Shown here in pieces: positions 25,885-34,100 of a stretch of DNA of 43,369 nucleotides. The notes under the pieces were generated by a model. It made no database searches, had not been told where the DNA came from, and worked only from the letters and a program-made list of their open reading frames with translations. The position numbers and the translations under genes were made by a program. Location: the NCBI GenBank assembly GCA_013388635.1, contig JACAEX010000063.1:1-43369 (forward strand), in the 5' to 3' direction. The DNA comes from Syntrophaceae bacterium. GTDB lineage: Bacteria > Desulfobacterota > BSN033 > UBA1163. Positions within the stretch are counted from its first letter, which is position 1. Each line of letters starts with the position of its first letter.

Positions 25885-26358
25885 TTAAGATCGGACCGAT
25901 TTGGCCGCAGATTCGATGGCCTGAATAATCTTTCGATAACCCGTGCATCGACAGAGGACGCCCGATATCCCGATCTTGATCTCGTTCAGAGTTGGTTCTG
26001 GATTCTCATCTAAGAGGGCCTTGGCCGAAAGAAGCATGCCCGGAGTACAGAAACCGCACTGGATCGCTGCCTTGTTGAGGAACTCCTTCTGCAGGGGATG
26101 GAGCTCTCCATCCTTTTCGAGGCCCTCAACAGTCAGGATCTTTCCTCCGTCTGCCTTCATGGCAGGGATGAGGCAGGAGGGAACCAGCTTCCCGTTGAGG
26201 ATGACGGAACAGACACCGCATTCCCCCTCTCTGCAACCGACCTTCGTCCCTGTCAGTCCCATTCTCTCTCGAAGGACATCGACGAGCATTTCATCGGGCT
26301 CCACCTCAAGCGAGACAGACCTTCCATTGACCTCCATCTGAATCACTGATTTAGACAT
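25885..26358 (-). CDS. Xanthine dehydrogenase family, 2Fe-2S subunit
   Basis: 157 residues. The ferredoxin-like first cluster is held by CREGECGVC and a later Cys in VPSCLIPA; the second, helical cluster is held by QCGFCTPGM and CRCTGY. This is the standard small subunit that relays electrons from the molybdenum site to FAD. It overlaps the FAD subunit by 8 bp and precedes the molybdenum subunit by 15 bp, so all three are one operon. Full length and complete. Confidence 0.95.
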   Translation of the reverse strand: MSKSVIQMEVNGRSVSLEVEPDEMLVDVLRERMGLTGTKVGCREGECGVCSVILNGKLVPSCLIPAMKADGGKILTVEGLEKDGELHPLQKEFLNKAAIQCGFCTPGMLLSAKALLDENPEPTLNEIKIGISGVLCRCTGYRKIIQAIESAAKSVRS

Positions 26359-27268
26359 CTTTCCCCTCCAGTTGCTCCAGACATTTTCGAATGGCCCTCT
26401 CCACCATCACGCCGACCATCTCTCTTCGGTACTGCGAAGAGGCACGGACATCCGAGATCGGTTGCGACTCCCTCATCGCAGACTGAGCTGCCTCCTGAAT
26501 TGAACGATCATCCAATCTTCTCCCGATCAGAAATGCCTCTGCCTGCTTTGCACGAATCGGGGTCGGCGCCACAGATCCGAGGCCGATCCGGATCAACTGA
26601 CACGTCCTCTCCTTTCGGTCCATCGCGAGGAGTACAGCAACGCTGACCAGGGCCAGATCCGCAGCCTTCCTCCTTCCAAGCTTCAGGAAGGTGGCGGACG
26701 CATCTAATCGAAGTTCAGGGATGATGATCTCTTTTAAGATCTCTGAAGGATTGAGAACCGTCTGGCCTGGTCCCGTAAAAAAAGAGTCTAAAGGAACCTC
26801 CCTCTCCCCTTTTCCTCCGGCAATCTTTGCCTTTGCTTCAAATATGAGAAGAGGGGGGGCGAGATCTGCCGCAGGCGAGGCATTGCAGAGATTCCCACCC
26901 AAGGTGCCTAAATTTCTGATCTGAGGAGTGCCGATCTGTGAGGCTGCCTGGGCCAAACAGAAGGCTTTTTCTCGGAGGACGGAGGACTGGGAAAGATCCT
27001 TGGGAGTGGCCACTGCTCCCAACCGGATCAGGCCATCCTCTGATCTGATCTCACCCAATCCAGGGATACAGGTGATATCGACCAGGGCCTTCACCCCGAA
27101 TCCTTCCTGTCTCATCCGGGCCAGGAGATCGGTCCCTCCTGCGATGACCCTGGATTCTCCTTGAAGCTCTTCCAGTATCTGGACCGCCTCTCCAGGAGTC
27201 TTGACCCGAAAATACTTTTCCCAGCAGGGTTTTTTCCACAAGTGCGACTTAGAAACAGGATCTCTCAT
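26351..27268 (-). CDS. Xanthine dehydrogenase family, FAD-binding subunit
   Basis: About 305 residues. FAD-binding motifs are VIAGGTDLLARM and IRNLGTLGGNLCNASPAADL. The C-terminal CO-dehydrogenase flavoprotein domain follows. A longer in-frame start at 27478 would overlap the SDR gene by 158 bp and encode low-complexity residues; the ATG at 27266-27268 has AGGGAAGG just upstream and begins right before the conserved KYFRVKTPGEA stretch. No extra 4Fe-4S insertion like that of 4-hydroxybenzoyl-CoA reductase is evident. It is the second gene of the operon. Confidence 0.92.
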   Translation of the reverse strand: MRDPVSKSHLWKKPCWEKYFRVKTPGEAVQILEELQGESRVIAGGTDLLARMRQEGFGVKALVDITCIPGLGEIRSEDGLIRLGAVATPKDLSQSSVLREKAFCLAQAASQIGTPQIRNLGTLGGNLCNASPAADLAPPLLIFEAKAKIAGGKGEREVPLDSFFTGPGQTVLNPSEILKEIIIPELRLDASATFLKLGRRKAADLALVSVAVLLAMDRKERTCQLIRIGLGSVAPTPIRAKQAEAFLIGRRLDDRSIQEAAQSAMRESQPISDVRASSQYRREMVGVMVERAIRKCLEQLEGKDV

Positions 27269-27320
27269 AACCTTCCCTTTCTGAAAGGTCTTCCTTTTTA
27301 AGACCGCCTGCGAGACATCA

Positions 27321-28085
27321 TTACGAGGCCAGCCAACCCCCATCGATTGGAATGATCTGCCCGGTGATATAGTCCGATGCCTCGGAGCTGAGGAAGACGA
27401 CGGTCCCTGCCAGATCCTCAGGGACCCCGGTCCTTCCGAGAGGAATCCGGCTGAGGACCCATCTTGCCCTCTCCTCATTCTTGAAGAGATCAGCGGTCAA
27501 GGCAGTTTCGTAGTAACCGGGAAGGATCGCATTCACGTTGATCCGATAAGGTGCCCATTCCACAGCCAGGGCCTTCGTCAATTGAGCCACCCCACCTTTG
27601 CTTGCCCCATAGATCGAGATGTTTGGCAAACCGATCACGCTGGTCAGCGAAGCGACATTGATGATCTTTCCCTTCTTCTGTTTGATCATCTGCTTGCCCA
27701 CCGTCAGACATGAAAAAAAGACAGATTTCAAATTGACTGCCATCAGACCGTCCCAGTCCTGCTCTGTCATCTCCACCGCAGGCTTTCGAACCTGAGTCCC
27801 CTGGCTGTTGATCAGGATGTCAATCCTCCCAAAGGCCTCGAGCACCCGATCCACCATCCTCTGGATGGCCATCGGCTGGGAGATGTCGGTCGGAAGAGCA
27901 AGGGACCTTCTTCCCCGTCCCTTCAACTCTTTCTCCAGCTCCTCGAGAGAAGAGGAGGTTCGGGCGACAAGCGCCACATCAGCTCCGGCCTCTCCGAGGG
28001 CCCTGGCCATGCCCTGGCCCAGTCCCCGGCTTGCTCCGATGACAATGGCCGTCTTCCCTGCTAAAGAGAACTTGTCCAATACCAT
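27321..28085 (-). CDS. Short-chain dehydrogenase/reductase
   Basis: 254 residues of classical SDR type: cofactor loop GASRGLGQG, NSQG where NNAG is usual, catalytic Ser in NVASLTSVIG, and YGASK with the Tyr-Lys pair. The ending DYITGQIIPIDGG is typical of FabG-like and gluconate-5-dehydrogenase-like members. It heads the molybdenum hydroxylase operon, 52 bp before the FAD subunit, so it probably acts on an alcohol or keto intermediate of the same catabolic route. The specificity is unknown. Confidence 0.9.
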   Translation of the reverse strand: MVLDKFSLAGKTAIVIGASRGLGQGMARALGEAGADVALVARTSSSLEELEKELKGRGRRSLALPTDISQPMAIQRMVDRVLEAFGRIDILINSQGTQVRKPAVEMTEQDWDGLMAVNLKSVFFSCLTVGKQMIKQKKGKIINVASLTSVIGLPNISIYGASKGGVAQLTKALAVEWAPYRINVNAILPGYYETALTADLFKNEERARWVLSRIPLGRTGVPEDLAGTVVFLSSEASDYITGQIIPIDGGWLAS

Positions 28086-28127
28086 AATCTTCGATCCTTC
28101 CTCCGGAATGATCTCGAATTTCTATAT

Positions 28128-28184
28128 CTAAATTGTGCGAATGGCATAATGTTTATGGGGAAGCAGGGATGCAGAATCGTTCAG
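28128..28184. repeat. Family F intergenic repeat, copy 2
   Basis: CTAAATTGTGC (28128-28138) faces a diverged partner at about 28144-28157, followed by GCAGGGATGCAGAATCGTTCAG, close to the ends of the other two copies. It lies in the leader of the SDR-hydroxylase operon. Confidence 0.5.
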
Positions 28185-28238
28185 ATCAGATCAAAAAACC
28201 CTTATTAAAAGTCAAAAAAATCTATCTGTGAAGCCAAA

Positions 28239-28273
28239 CAAAAAAGCCGTCCCGTGACGGTATTTAGCTTTTT
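28239..28273 (-). terminator. Terminator-like hairpin in the leader of the SDR-hydroxylase operon
   Basis: On the minus strand CCGTC-ACGG-GACGG (28247-28260) forms a tight GC hairpin, followed by CTTTTTTG; weaker outer A/T pairs extend it. The gene on this strand begins only at 28085, so the hairpin would act before the operon rather than after it, as an attenuator or as the end of a short RNA. A TTGACA at 28292-28297 with a weak TAAAAA 17 bp away could be the promoter. The remainder of 28086-28402 holds the family F repeat and nothing else recognised. Confidence 0.45.
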
Positions 28274-28402
28274 ATCTTTAATTCTTATCTTTGTCAATAT
28301 CCTCTTCCGTCCCTCCGGGTGGGGCGTTGTCCGATGGTGGATCATCTGGGTTGATTTTTAAACCTCTTCTGTGCAACGATGGGAAAGCGAGGTGCAAGGG
28401 AA

Positions 28403-28771
28403 ATGGGCTTCAAAATCGTTGCCGATCTGGTTGTCCTGATCCATTTTATCTGGATCCTATTTCTCTTCCTCGGCGCACTCTGGGGGTTAAGAAATGGGGC
28501 TGTAAAAATCCTTCACATCTCCGGCCTCCTCTTTGCTTTTTTGATTCAGATATTCGACTGGCACTGTCCTCTCACGCACCTCGAGGTCTGGTTAAGAACA
28601 AAACATGATCCGGCGATCGCCTACACAGGCTCTTTCATCATCCACTATGTGGAGAGGATCGTTTATATGGAGATTTCACGTCCGGTGATCGTTCTCTTTA
28701 CCATCCTTCTCTGTGGAATGAATGTGTGCCTCTATTTCAAAAAAAGCCAAATTTTAAAAGACCTAAATTGA
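28403..28771 (+). CDS. DUF2784-family membrane protein
   Basis: 122 residues with about four membrane helices. The family pattern is clear: ADLVVLIHFIWILFLFLG at the start, WHCPLTHLEVWLR in the middle and YTGSFIIHYVERIVY after it. The function of DUF2784 is not known. An ATG at 28379 would add eight residues without any ribosome-binding site; AAGGG lies close to the ATG at 28403, so I use the shorter form with modest certainty. It is a single gene transcribed away from the hydroxylase operon. Confidence 0.8.
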   Translation: MGFKIVADLVVLIHFIWILFLFLGALWGLRNGAVKILHISGLLFAFLIQIFDWHCPLTHLEVWLRTKHDPAIAYTGSFIIHYVERIVYMEISRPVIVLFTILLCGMNVCLYFKKSQILKDLN

Positions 28772-28821
28772 ACGATTCTCACAATTTTTAGGGAGAGCAG
28801 GCAGGAATGCTGAATCGTCAG
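28761..28821. repeat. Family F intergenic repeat, copy 3
   Basis: CTAAATTG (28763-28770) pairs with CAATTTTTAG (28782-28791), and ACGATTC (28772-28778) is exactly complementary to GAATCGT (28812-28818). The two pairings interleave in the order a-b-a'-b'. It overlaps the last codons of the DUF2784 gene and lies 36 bp before the peptidase ATG. Confidence 0.65.
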
Positions 28822-28856
28822 GATTAAAAAAAGTAACCATATAAAGGAGGAATGAA

Positions 28857-29927
28857 ATGTTCGAGCTCTTTAAACGATTGGTGGAGATCCCTGGAGGAAG
28901 CGGATTTGAGGAGAAGGTGATCGAATTCATCTCCGGCGAGTTAAAAAAGAGAATCCCCGATGTCTCAATCGATCGCATGGGCAATGTGATCGGGACATTG
29001 GGGAGGGCCGAAAGATCGGTGATGGTCTGTGTCCATACCGATGAGGTATGTCTAATCGTCAAGTATATTGATGAGAAGGGATACCTCTACTTCGATCTCA
29101 ACGGGATGATCGACGTGCGGGCTCTGCTCAGTACAAAGGTCGATATCTGTACAGAAAAAGGGATTCTTACTGGCGTCATCGGCGTGAAGAGCGCACACCT
29201 GATGACCCCCGAGGAGATGAAGCAGCCCATCGCCCTCTCCGATCTCTGGATCGATGTGGGCGCTGAGGATGCTGAAGAGGTGAGGGCCTGGGGCATCGAG
29301 ATCGGTGACCCCATCGTATTTCATCCCAATTTCCAGCCGATCGGCAAGGAGACCATGATCAGTAAGGCGATCGATAACCGCGCGGGTTGTGCCATCCTCC
29401 TCGATCTGGCCGGTAGGATGAAATCAGAAAAGATTGATTACCGTCTATTTTTCGTCGCTGCGGTCCAGGAGGAGATCGGTTCAAGGGGAGCAAAGGTTGC
29501 TGGCCAATCGCTTCAGCCCGATATGGCGATCGTCCTCGACACCCTGCCTGCCCGGGATCCGGCCACCCCGGCCCAGCAGACCACAGCAGAATGTGGAAAA
29601 GGACCTGTGATCCGCTCCATGGACATCAGTGCCATGGGCCAGGGAACGATCTATTCGAAGAAGATCCGTCAAAGGCTGATCGCCACAGCGGTCAAACACG
29701 GGATACCGCATCAGATGGACATCTTCAGGACCTGGACCGACGCCTCAACCATCCACACCTCAGGAAAGGGCATTCCCTGCGGGGGTCTCTACATCCCCCG
29801 GCGCTACAGCCATTCGCCAGTGGAGTTGGTCAAATGGTCCGATGTCGAAAGAACAGCAAAGCTGCTATATCTCTTCCTGAAAGAACTAAATGCAGCGGCC
29901 ATTGATGATCTCATCCGTAAGGTCTGA
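28857..29927 (+). CDS. M42-family metallo-aminopeptidase
   Basis: 356 residues. Metal-binding residues are seen in VCVHTDEV (H60, D62), KAIDNRAG (Asp bridge), QEEIGSRGAK (catalytic Glu and ligand), VLDT and RYSHSPVE (last His). M42 enzymes are cytoplasmic dodecamers that trim N-terminal residues from peptides, some acting as glucanases or deblocking enzymes. The ATG has AAAGGAGG nine bases upstream, one of the best ribosome-binding sites in the window. Its stop codon faces the stop of dctM with a single base between them. Confidence 0.92.
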   Translation: MFELFKRLVEIPGGSGFEEKVIEFISGELKKRIPDVSIDRMGNVIGTLGRAERSVMVCVHTDEVCLIVKYIDEKGYLYFDLNGMIDVRALLSTKVDICTEKGILTGVIGVKSAHLMTPEEMKQPIALSDLWIDVGAEDAEEVRAWGIEIGDPIVFHPNFQPIGKETMISKAIDNRAGCAILLDLAGRMKSEKIDYRLFFVAAVQEEIGSRGAKVAGQSLQPDMAIVLDTLPARDPATPAQQTTAECGKGPVIRSMDISAMGQGTIYSKKIRQRLIATAVKHGIPHQMDIFRTWTDASTIHTSGKGIPCGGLYIPRRYSHSPVELVKWSDVERTAKLLYLFLKELNAAAIDDLIRKV

Positions 29928-29928
29928 T

Positions 29929-31236
29929 TCAGCGTCCCATCATTCCCGGCAAAAAAAGTGCAATTTGAGGGCATAGGGTGATGAGAAAAGTGACAAACAG
30001 GATGGCGATGAGAAAGGGCAAGGTCCCTTTGAAAACCTCCTCAAGGGTTGCATCTTTCGCGATGCTCGCCACCGCAAATACACAGAGCCCCATCGGAGGG
30101 GTGATCAGCCCTGCTCCCATCATCAGGATACATATGACCCCAAACCAGATCGGGTCAAATCCAAGGTTCAATACGACCGGAAAGATGACAGGCAGGGTGA
30201 GAACCATCATGGAGATGGCATCTAAAAAACAGCCGAGCAATATATAAATGAGAACGATGATTGTAAGGATGAGATATTTTGAAACACCAAGCCCGGCAAT
30301 CCATCCTGATACCTTCATGGGAATGGTGGACAGGGCCAAGAAATAGCTGAATACATTTGCGCCCGCAACCAGAAAAAGAACCATGACAGCGATGCGGAGC
30401 GACTCCAAAAGGGAGTCAAATAGCGTCTTCCGATCCAATCTCCTCTTCACCAGCGCCATCAGAAAGATCAAAGTCGCGCCGACCCCTGCTGCCTCATTTG
30501 GGGTGAAGAGGCCGGAATAGATTCCTCCGATGACAAGGATAAAGATCGCCACTGTCTCCCCTATCCCTCTCAGAGCGGACAGTCTCTCCTTCCAGGAGAC
30601 GGCCTCTGGACTGCTCGGAGCAAGATTGGGTTCAAGTCTCACCCAGAAATATAGAATCGCCATAAAGGCTCCGGCCAGGATCAGGCCGGGAAGGATCCCT
30701 GAAATGAGAAGTTTTCCAATCGACTGTTCCGTCAACATGCCGAAGATCACAAAGCCGAGGCTGGGCGGGATGAGGAAATCTATCGTTGCTCCGGCTGCGA
30801 TCGTTCCCGCGGCCAGCTTCGGCGAATAATGGAAGCGCCTCATCTCAGGATAGGCGACCTTCCCAAAGGCAGCCGACGATGCCACTGAGGAGCCCGAAAT
30901 CGCGGAGAAGCCGGCGATCGCTGCAATCGTCGCCATCCCCAGGCCACCCGGAAGTCTGCGCAACCACTTGTCAAACGTCCCGTAGAGATCGCTGCTAAGC
31001 CCTGAGATCTCCGCATAGCTGCCCATGACGAGAAAGAGAGGGATGATCGTGTAAGGATAATGGTGAGATGTTTCGTAAACCGTTCTGGCGATTAGGGGAA
31101 GGGCAGCCTTGAAAGAAGTCAGATAGCTGACTCCTAAAAACCCGACAAACATCAAAGAGAAGGCAATCGGCATGCCGATGAGGAGGAGAAAAAAGAGGAG
31201 GCAGGAACCGACCATACCTGCTGCGACAGGATCCAT
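29929..31236 (-). CDS. dctM: TRAP transporter large permease (DctM)
   Basis: 435 residues and about twelve membrane helices. It has the DctM pattern: FLLLIGMPIAFSLMFVGF, PLFLVMGSYAEISGLS, a GFSAISGSSVASSAAFG loop near the substrate site, and GLITPPMGLCVFAVA. It forms the sodium-driven channel of a TRAP transporter together with DctQ. Its ATG overlaps the dctQ stop by one base (TGATG). The substrate is probably an organic acid or related anion, given the family, and may feed the nearby malic enzyme or hydroxylase; this is inference. Confidence 0.93.
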   Translation of the reverse strand: MDPVAAGMVGSCLLFFLLLIGMPIAFSLMFVGFLGVSYLTSFKAALPLIARTVYETSHHYPYTIIPLFLVMGSYAEISGLSSDLYGTFDKWLRRLPGGLGMATIAAIAGFSAISGSSVASSAAFGKVAYPEMRRFHYSPKLAAGTIAAGATIDFLIPPSLGFVIFGMLTEQSIGKLLISGILPGLILAGAFMAILYFWVRLEPNLAPSSPEAVSWKERLSALRGIGETVAIFILVIGGIYSGLFTPNEAAGVGATLIFLMALVKRRLDRKTLFDSLLESLRIAVMVLFLVAGANVFSYFLALSTIPMKVSGWIAGLGVSKYLILTIIVLIYILLGCFLDAISMMVLTLPVIFPVVLNLGFDPIWFGVICILMMGAGLITPPMGLCVFAVASIAKDATLEEVFKGTLPFLIAILFVTFLITLCPQIALFLPGMMGR

Positions 31237-31724
31237 CAGGAAGACCTCCCCTTAAGCTTCCTGATCGTCTCTGTCAGATCGATCAGCAGTTCGAGGCATA
31301 CAAGGAAAGCGGCCAGTCCGACGAGGAGTCGGAAAGGGTATTGGGGGATCCTGAGCATATCCGAAACGGTGCGCTCTTCGATTCCGATTGCCCAGCCCTG
31401 CCAGGCAAGAAGGCTGAAGAGGATCAAGCTGAGCAGGGTCGTCACCATTTTGAGGATGAGCTGAAACCGAGAGCTAAGCCGGGAGGTGAATAGAGAGACT
31501 CCCACATGGGCCTTCACCTGTTGGGCATGGGCGAGCCCTAAGAGGATGAAGACGGCTAACATATATTCTGATAGCTCGATCACGCCTGCAATGGGACGGC
31601 CGAAAAAATCCCTGCTGATCACCTCGCACGTCGTAATCACCATCAGGGGTATCAGAAAGAGACTTCCCGTGCCAGCGATCAACCGATTCAATGATTGTAT
31701 CGCCTTCTTCAACGGATCCTCCAT
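31236..31724 (-). CDS. dctQ: TRAP transporter small permease (DctQ)
   Basis: 162 residues with four membrane helices and the DctQ signature RDFFGRPIAGVIELSEY followed by LGLAHAQQVKAHVGVSLF. It bridges the binding protein and DctM. Its start follows a 239-bp spacer with two types of repeat, so dctQM could be uncoupled from dctP. Complete and typical length. Confidence 0.92.
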   Translation of the reverse strand: MEDPLKKAIQSLNRLIAGTGSLFLIPLMVITTCEVISRDFFGRPIAGVIELSEYMLAVFILLGLAHAQQVKAHVGVSLFTSRLSSRFQLILKMVTTLLSLILFSLLAWQGWAIGIEERTVSDMLRIPQYPFRLLVGLAAFLVCLELLIDLTETIRKLKGRSS

Positions 31725-31763
31725 CCTATCATCTGAGCAATCCCCCGTTGCTGCGTGGACCCC

Positions 31764-31930
31764 CCTGTCTACCGGCAGGCACGAACCGTGAAAAAGATCC
31801 TTTGGTGATGGTTAGGGTTAAGGTTAGGAGGCTAGTTTGGCCTAAGGGTAAGGGTTATGGCCAAGGGTTTAAAGCCAAATGACCTAACCCAACAACAAAA
31901 CCGGCATCCTTGCCTTTGCCTTTACCCATG
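31764..31930. repeat. GCAGGC palindrome plus T/A-rich inverted repeat, family D copy 1
   Basis: CCTGTCTACCGGCAGGCA lies at about 31765-31782. Family D follows from 31806: GGTTAGGGTTAAGGTTAG at the left faces ACCTAACCC further right. The right portion includes CCTAACCCAACAACAAAACC and then GG, which matches the copy at 36014-36158, where 16 extra bases interrupt it. This spacer lies between dctP and dctQ. Confidence 0.65.
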
Positions 31931-31963
31931 AATTTATTTTCCACTTAAACCCCTTTTATTCTC

Positions 31964-33028
31964 CTATCTCCATTCGGGTGGAAACGCAATGACTTTGACA
32001 CCCCTCTTTTCGCACTCCTCGTTGTACATCCTCACCACCTCTTTGGCCGGAAGCCCCTTTGCCTCGAGATCTGAAACCCACCTCCGGGTCGCCTCCCTGA
32101 ACCCTTCATACCAGCGCTCGGCCTCCTTTGACGGAAGGGTGTAGAGATCCACCTTTTTATCTTCGATCTCCTTCATCATGCTCTTATAGACCTCCCTCGT
32201 CAAGCCGCCTGTGGTTTTGAATGGGTTATGACAGACATCCTCGAGCACCGGTCTCAGGTCTTCGGAGATCTTCTTCCAGCTCTCCATATTCATCACGACC
32301 CCTTCAGATACACACCCGAATGTCGTGACCACGCCGTACTTCGCGATCTCGTGGAGTCTATAGGCAAGGGCTAAAGGTGGACAGGTCACGACCCCATCAA
32401 TGGTCCCTGTCTCCATGGCCAGGTAGACATCGCCAAGGGGCATGAAAACAGGCTCAGCACCGATGGCCTTGATATAATGGGTTTGATGTCCTCCGGGCGT
32501 CCTGATCTTGAGGCCTTTCGCATCCTCGAGCCTTCGGACCGGTTTCCTCGTCCACAAGAAAGACTGGATGCAGCCATTTAACTCGATCATCTTCACCCCT
32601 TGAAATTCCTTATGGAGAACCCGTCTGTACATCGCATTGCCGATCTCGGTTGCAATGTCTTTTCCATCCACCCAGGCTGCAAGAGAGAGGACATCGGTCA
32701 AAGGAAACCTGCCGGGCGTCCATGTCGCAGTGAAGTAGCCCATGTCGGAAAGGCCCTTTGCAACGATATCGTAATGTTCAGGACCCTTTCCCAAGGCAGC
32801 ACCTGCAAACATCGTATAATGGATTCGGTCTTTGCTCCTCTTCTTCAATTCTTCGAGCATCGGGATCCAGACGGTCCTCACCTCTCTGCTCAAAGGAGGA
32901 TGCCAGGTGCTAAATCTCAGATTGGCCTGCGCATGGGCTAAGTGATAATGGCCAAAACCGGTCCCCAACGTAATCCCACCGATCAGTGAATTTCTTAAGA
33001 AATCTCTCCTTGTAAGTCCGTTGCCCAT
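31964..33028 (-). CDS. dctP: TRAP transporter substrate-binding protein (DctP), Tat-exported
   Basis: 354 residues. The N-terminus has a twin-arginine motif TRRDFLRNS followed by a hydrophobic stretch and AHA-QAN cleavage-like residues, so it is exported folded to the periplasm. The mature part fits the DctP fold: FSTWHPP, a GAALGKGPEHYD loop, and IRTPGGHQTHYIKAIGAEPV, including the Arg that contacts the ligand carboxylate in this family. AGGAGGT lies nine bases before the ATG. It supplies substrate to DctQM to its left. Confidence 0.9.
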   Translation of the reverse strand: MGNGLTRRDFLRNSLIGGITLGTGFGHYHLAHAQANLRFSTWHPPLSREVRTVWIPMLEELKKRSKDRIHYTMFAGAALGKGPEHYDIVAKGLSDMGYFTATWTPGRFPLTDVLSLAAWVDGKDIATEIGNAMYRRVLHKEFQGVKMIELNGCIQSFLWTRKPVRRLEDAKGLKIRTPGGHQTHYIKAIGAEPVFMPLGDVYLAMETGTIDGVVTCPPLALAYRLHEIAKYGVVTTFGCVSEGVVMNMESWKKISEDLRPVLEDVCHNPFKTTGGLTREVYKSMMKEIEDKKVDLYTLPSKEAERWYEGFREATRRWVSDLEAKGLPAKEVVRMYNEECEKRGVKVIAFPPEWR

Positions 33029-33098
33029 TTCTCAATACCTCCTATCCCATTTTATGCTTCTCCCCATAAAATATTTCAACCCTTTCTTCAGCTTCTCG

Positions 33099-33149
33099 TA
33101 ACCCCCCTCTATTCCCCCCTTATGTTAAGGGGGGATGAAGGGGGGTTAT
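33099..33149. repeat. C/G-rich inverted repeat, family C copy 2
   Basis: TAACCCCCC...TTCCCCCCTTA and TAAGGGGGG...GGGGGGTTA form a near-perfect hairpin around TGT. This is the cleanest copy and serves as the reference for the interrupted copy at 9662-9733. Confidence 0.8.
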
Positions 33150-33193
33150 CAGAGCAGGATGCTACCCACACGGAGGCCCGAAGAGCCTAAAAT

Positions 33194-33922
33194 TTATTTT
33201 TTCCACAACATATAATCTAACTTGATGTTTGAGAGGGAGCGGAAGATATTCCCCTTTACCTTGGGGTTCTTCCTCTCCAAATTTTCGATCAACTCCTTGA
33301 TCTCTTTTCGCTTGGTCTTCCCTGAGCTGGGACATCCGCTCGGTCCAAAAGGCAAACCCATCTCACGGGCAAATCGCTCGATCTTCTTCTCCTCAATCAG
33401 GGCCAGAGGCCGGATCAGGGTGATCTTTCCCTTAAACAGGGCTTGAATGGGAAGCATCGTGCTGATCTCGGCACTGTAGAAAACATTGAGAAGAAAGGTC
33501 TCGATGATGTCGTCCTTGTGATGGCCCAGAGCGATCTTATTGCATTTCAACCGATGGGCAAGATGAAAGAGTCGCTTCCTTCTCTCCCATGCACAGAGGA
33601 AACAGGGGTTTTCCCGATTCTCCGGGCCATTGGCCCTGATCCCGATATCGGTGAACTCAATGTGATGAGCGAGCCCTTCCGACTCAAAAAATTCTTTCAG
33701 GATATGGGCACGTCCGGACCCAAATCCCAGATCGATATGAACCGGAACCAATTCGTAATGCGTCTGGACTCGTTTTCTCCGTTCGTGAAGCAGATGAAGG
33801 AGCGTCAGACTATCCTTCCCTCCCGAGACGCCCACTAAGATCCGATCCCCATCCTGAATCAGACCGTACCGGTGAATCGCCTTCCCCATCAGACTTCGAA
33901 TCTCTTTTTGCCAGTAAATCAT
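33194..33922 (-). CDS. ttcA: TtcA-like tRNA 2-thiocytidine synthetase
   Basis: 242 residues of the PP-loop ATPase family: VSGGKDSLTLLHLL binds ATP, CFLCAWERRK gives the CxxC that holds an iron-sulfur cluster, and GHHKDDIIET is the second family motif. TtcA thiolates cytidine 32 of certain tRNAs. The final third is of usual length. The PP-loop CxxC layout also occurs in other TtcA/TtuA-group enzymes, so the exact base is inferred. It is followed by a family C hairpin and preceded by the family E repeat. Confidence 0.83.
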   Translation of the reverse strand: MIYWQKEIRSLMGKAIHRYGLIQDGDRILVGVSGGKDSLTLLHLLHERRKRVQTHYELVPVHIDLGFGSGRAHILKEFFESEGLAHHIEFTDIGIRANGPENRENPCFLCAWERRKRLFHLAHRLKCNKIALGHHKDDIIETFLLNVFYSAEISTMLPIQALFKGKITLIRPLALIEEKKIERFAREMGLPFGPSGCPSSGKTKRKEIKELIENLERKNPKVKGNIFRSLSNIKLDYMLWKK

Positions 33923-33931
33923 AAATCAACC

Positions 33932-34100
33932 GCATAGCGCAGAGCGCATAGAGCATAGCGCCACAAAAAATAGTGCTAACTGGAATAATGGAATAGTGGA
34001 ATGTTGGGTTTACCGAGTTATTTACAAAACCATTATTCCATCATTCCAACATTCCATCTTTCCCCTGCCTTATACTCTTTGCTCCATGCTCTATGCTTTT
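33932..34100. repeat. TGGAAT-type inverted repeat, family E copy 2, with GCATAGAGC outer arms
   Basis: The core: ACTGGAATAATGG...GGAATGTTGGGTTT (33979-34011) faces AACCATTATTCC...AACATTCCATC (34028-34058). Around it, GCGCATAGAGCATAGCG at left and CTCCATGCTCTATGC at right (34082-34097) form outer arms. The right arms lie inside the coding end of the glycosylase gene. Confidence 0.75.

Noticed and set aside
27269-27478. Longer N-terminus for the FAD-binding subunit starting at 27478
   Set aside because: It would overlap the SDR gene by 158 bp and encodes unrelated low-complexity residues, while a well-placed ribosome-binding site precedes the ATG at 27268.
28247-28260. ACGG-loop hairpin as a guanidine-II (mini-ykkC) riboswitch
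   Set aside because: That class needs two ACGR-loop hairpins close together. Only one is present and the downstream genes are not guanidine-related.
31764-31960. CRISPR-like or tandem-repeat array in the dctP-dctQ gap
   Set aside because: The GGTTAGG and CCTAACC words are parts of one inverted repeat. There are no equal spacers or identical repeat units.
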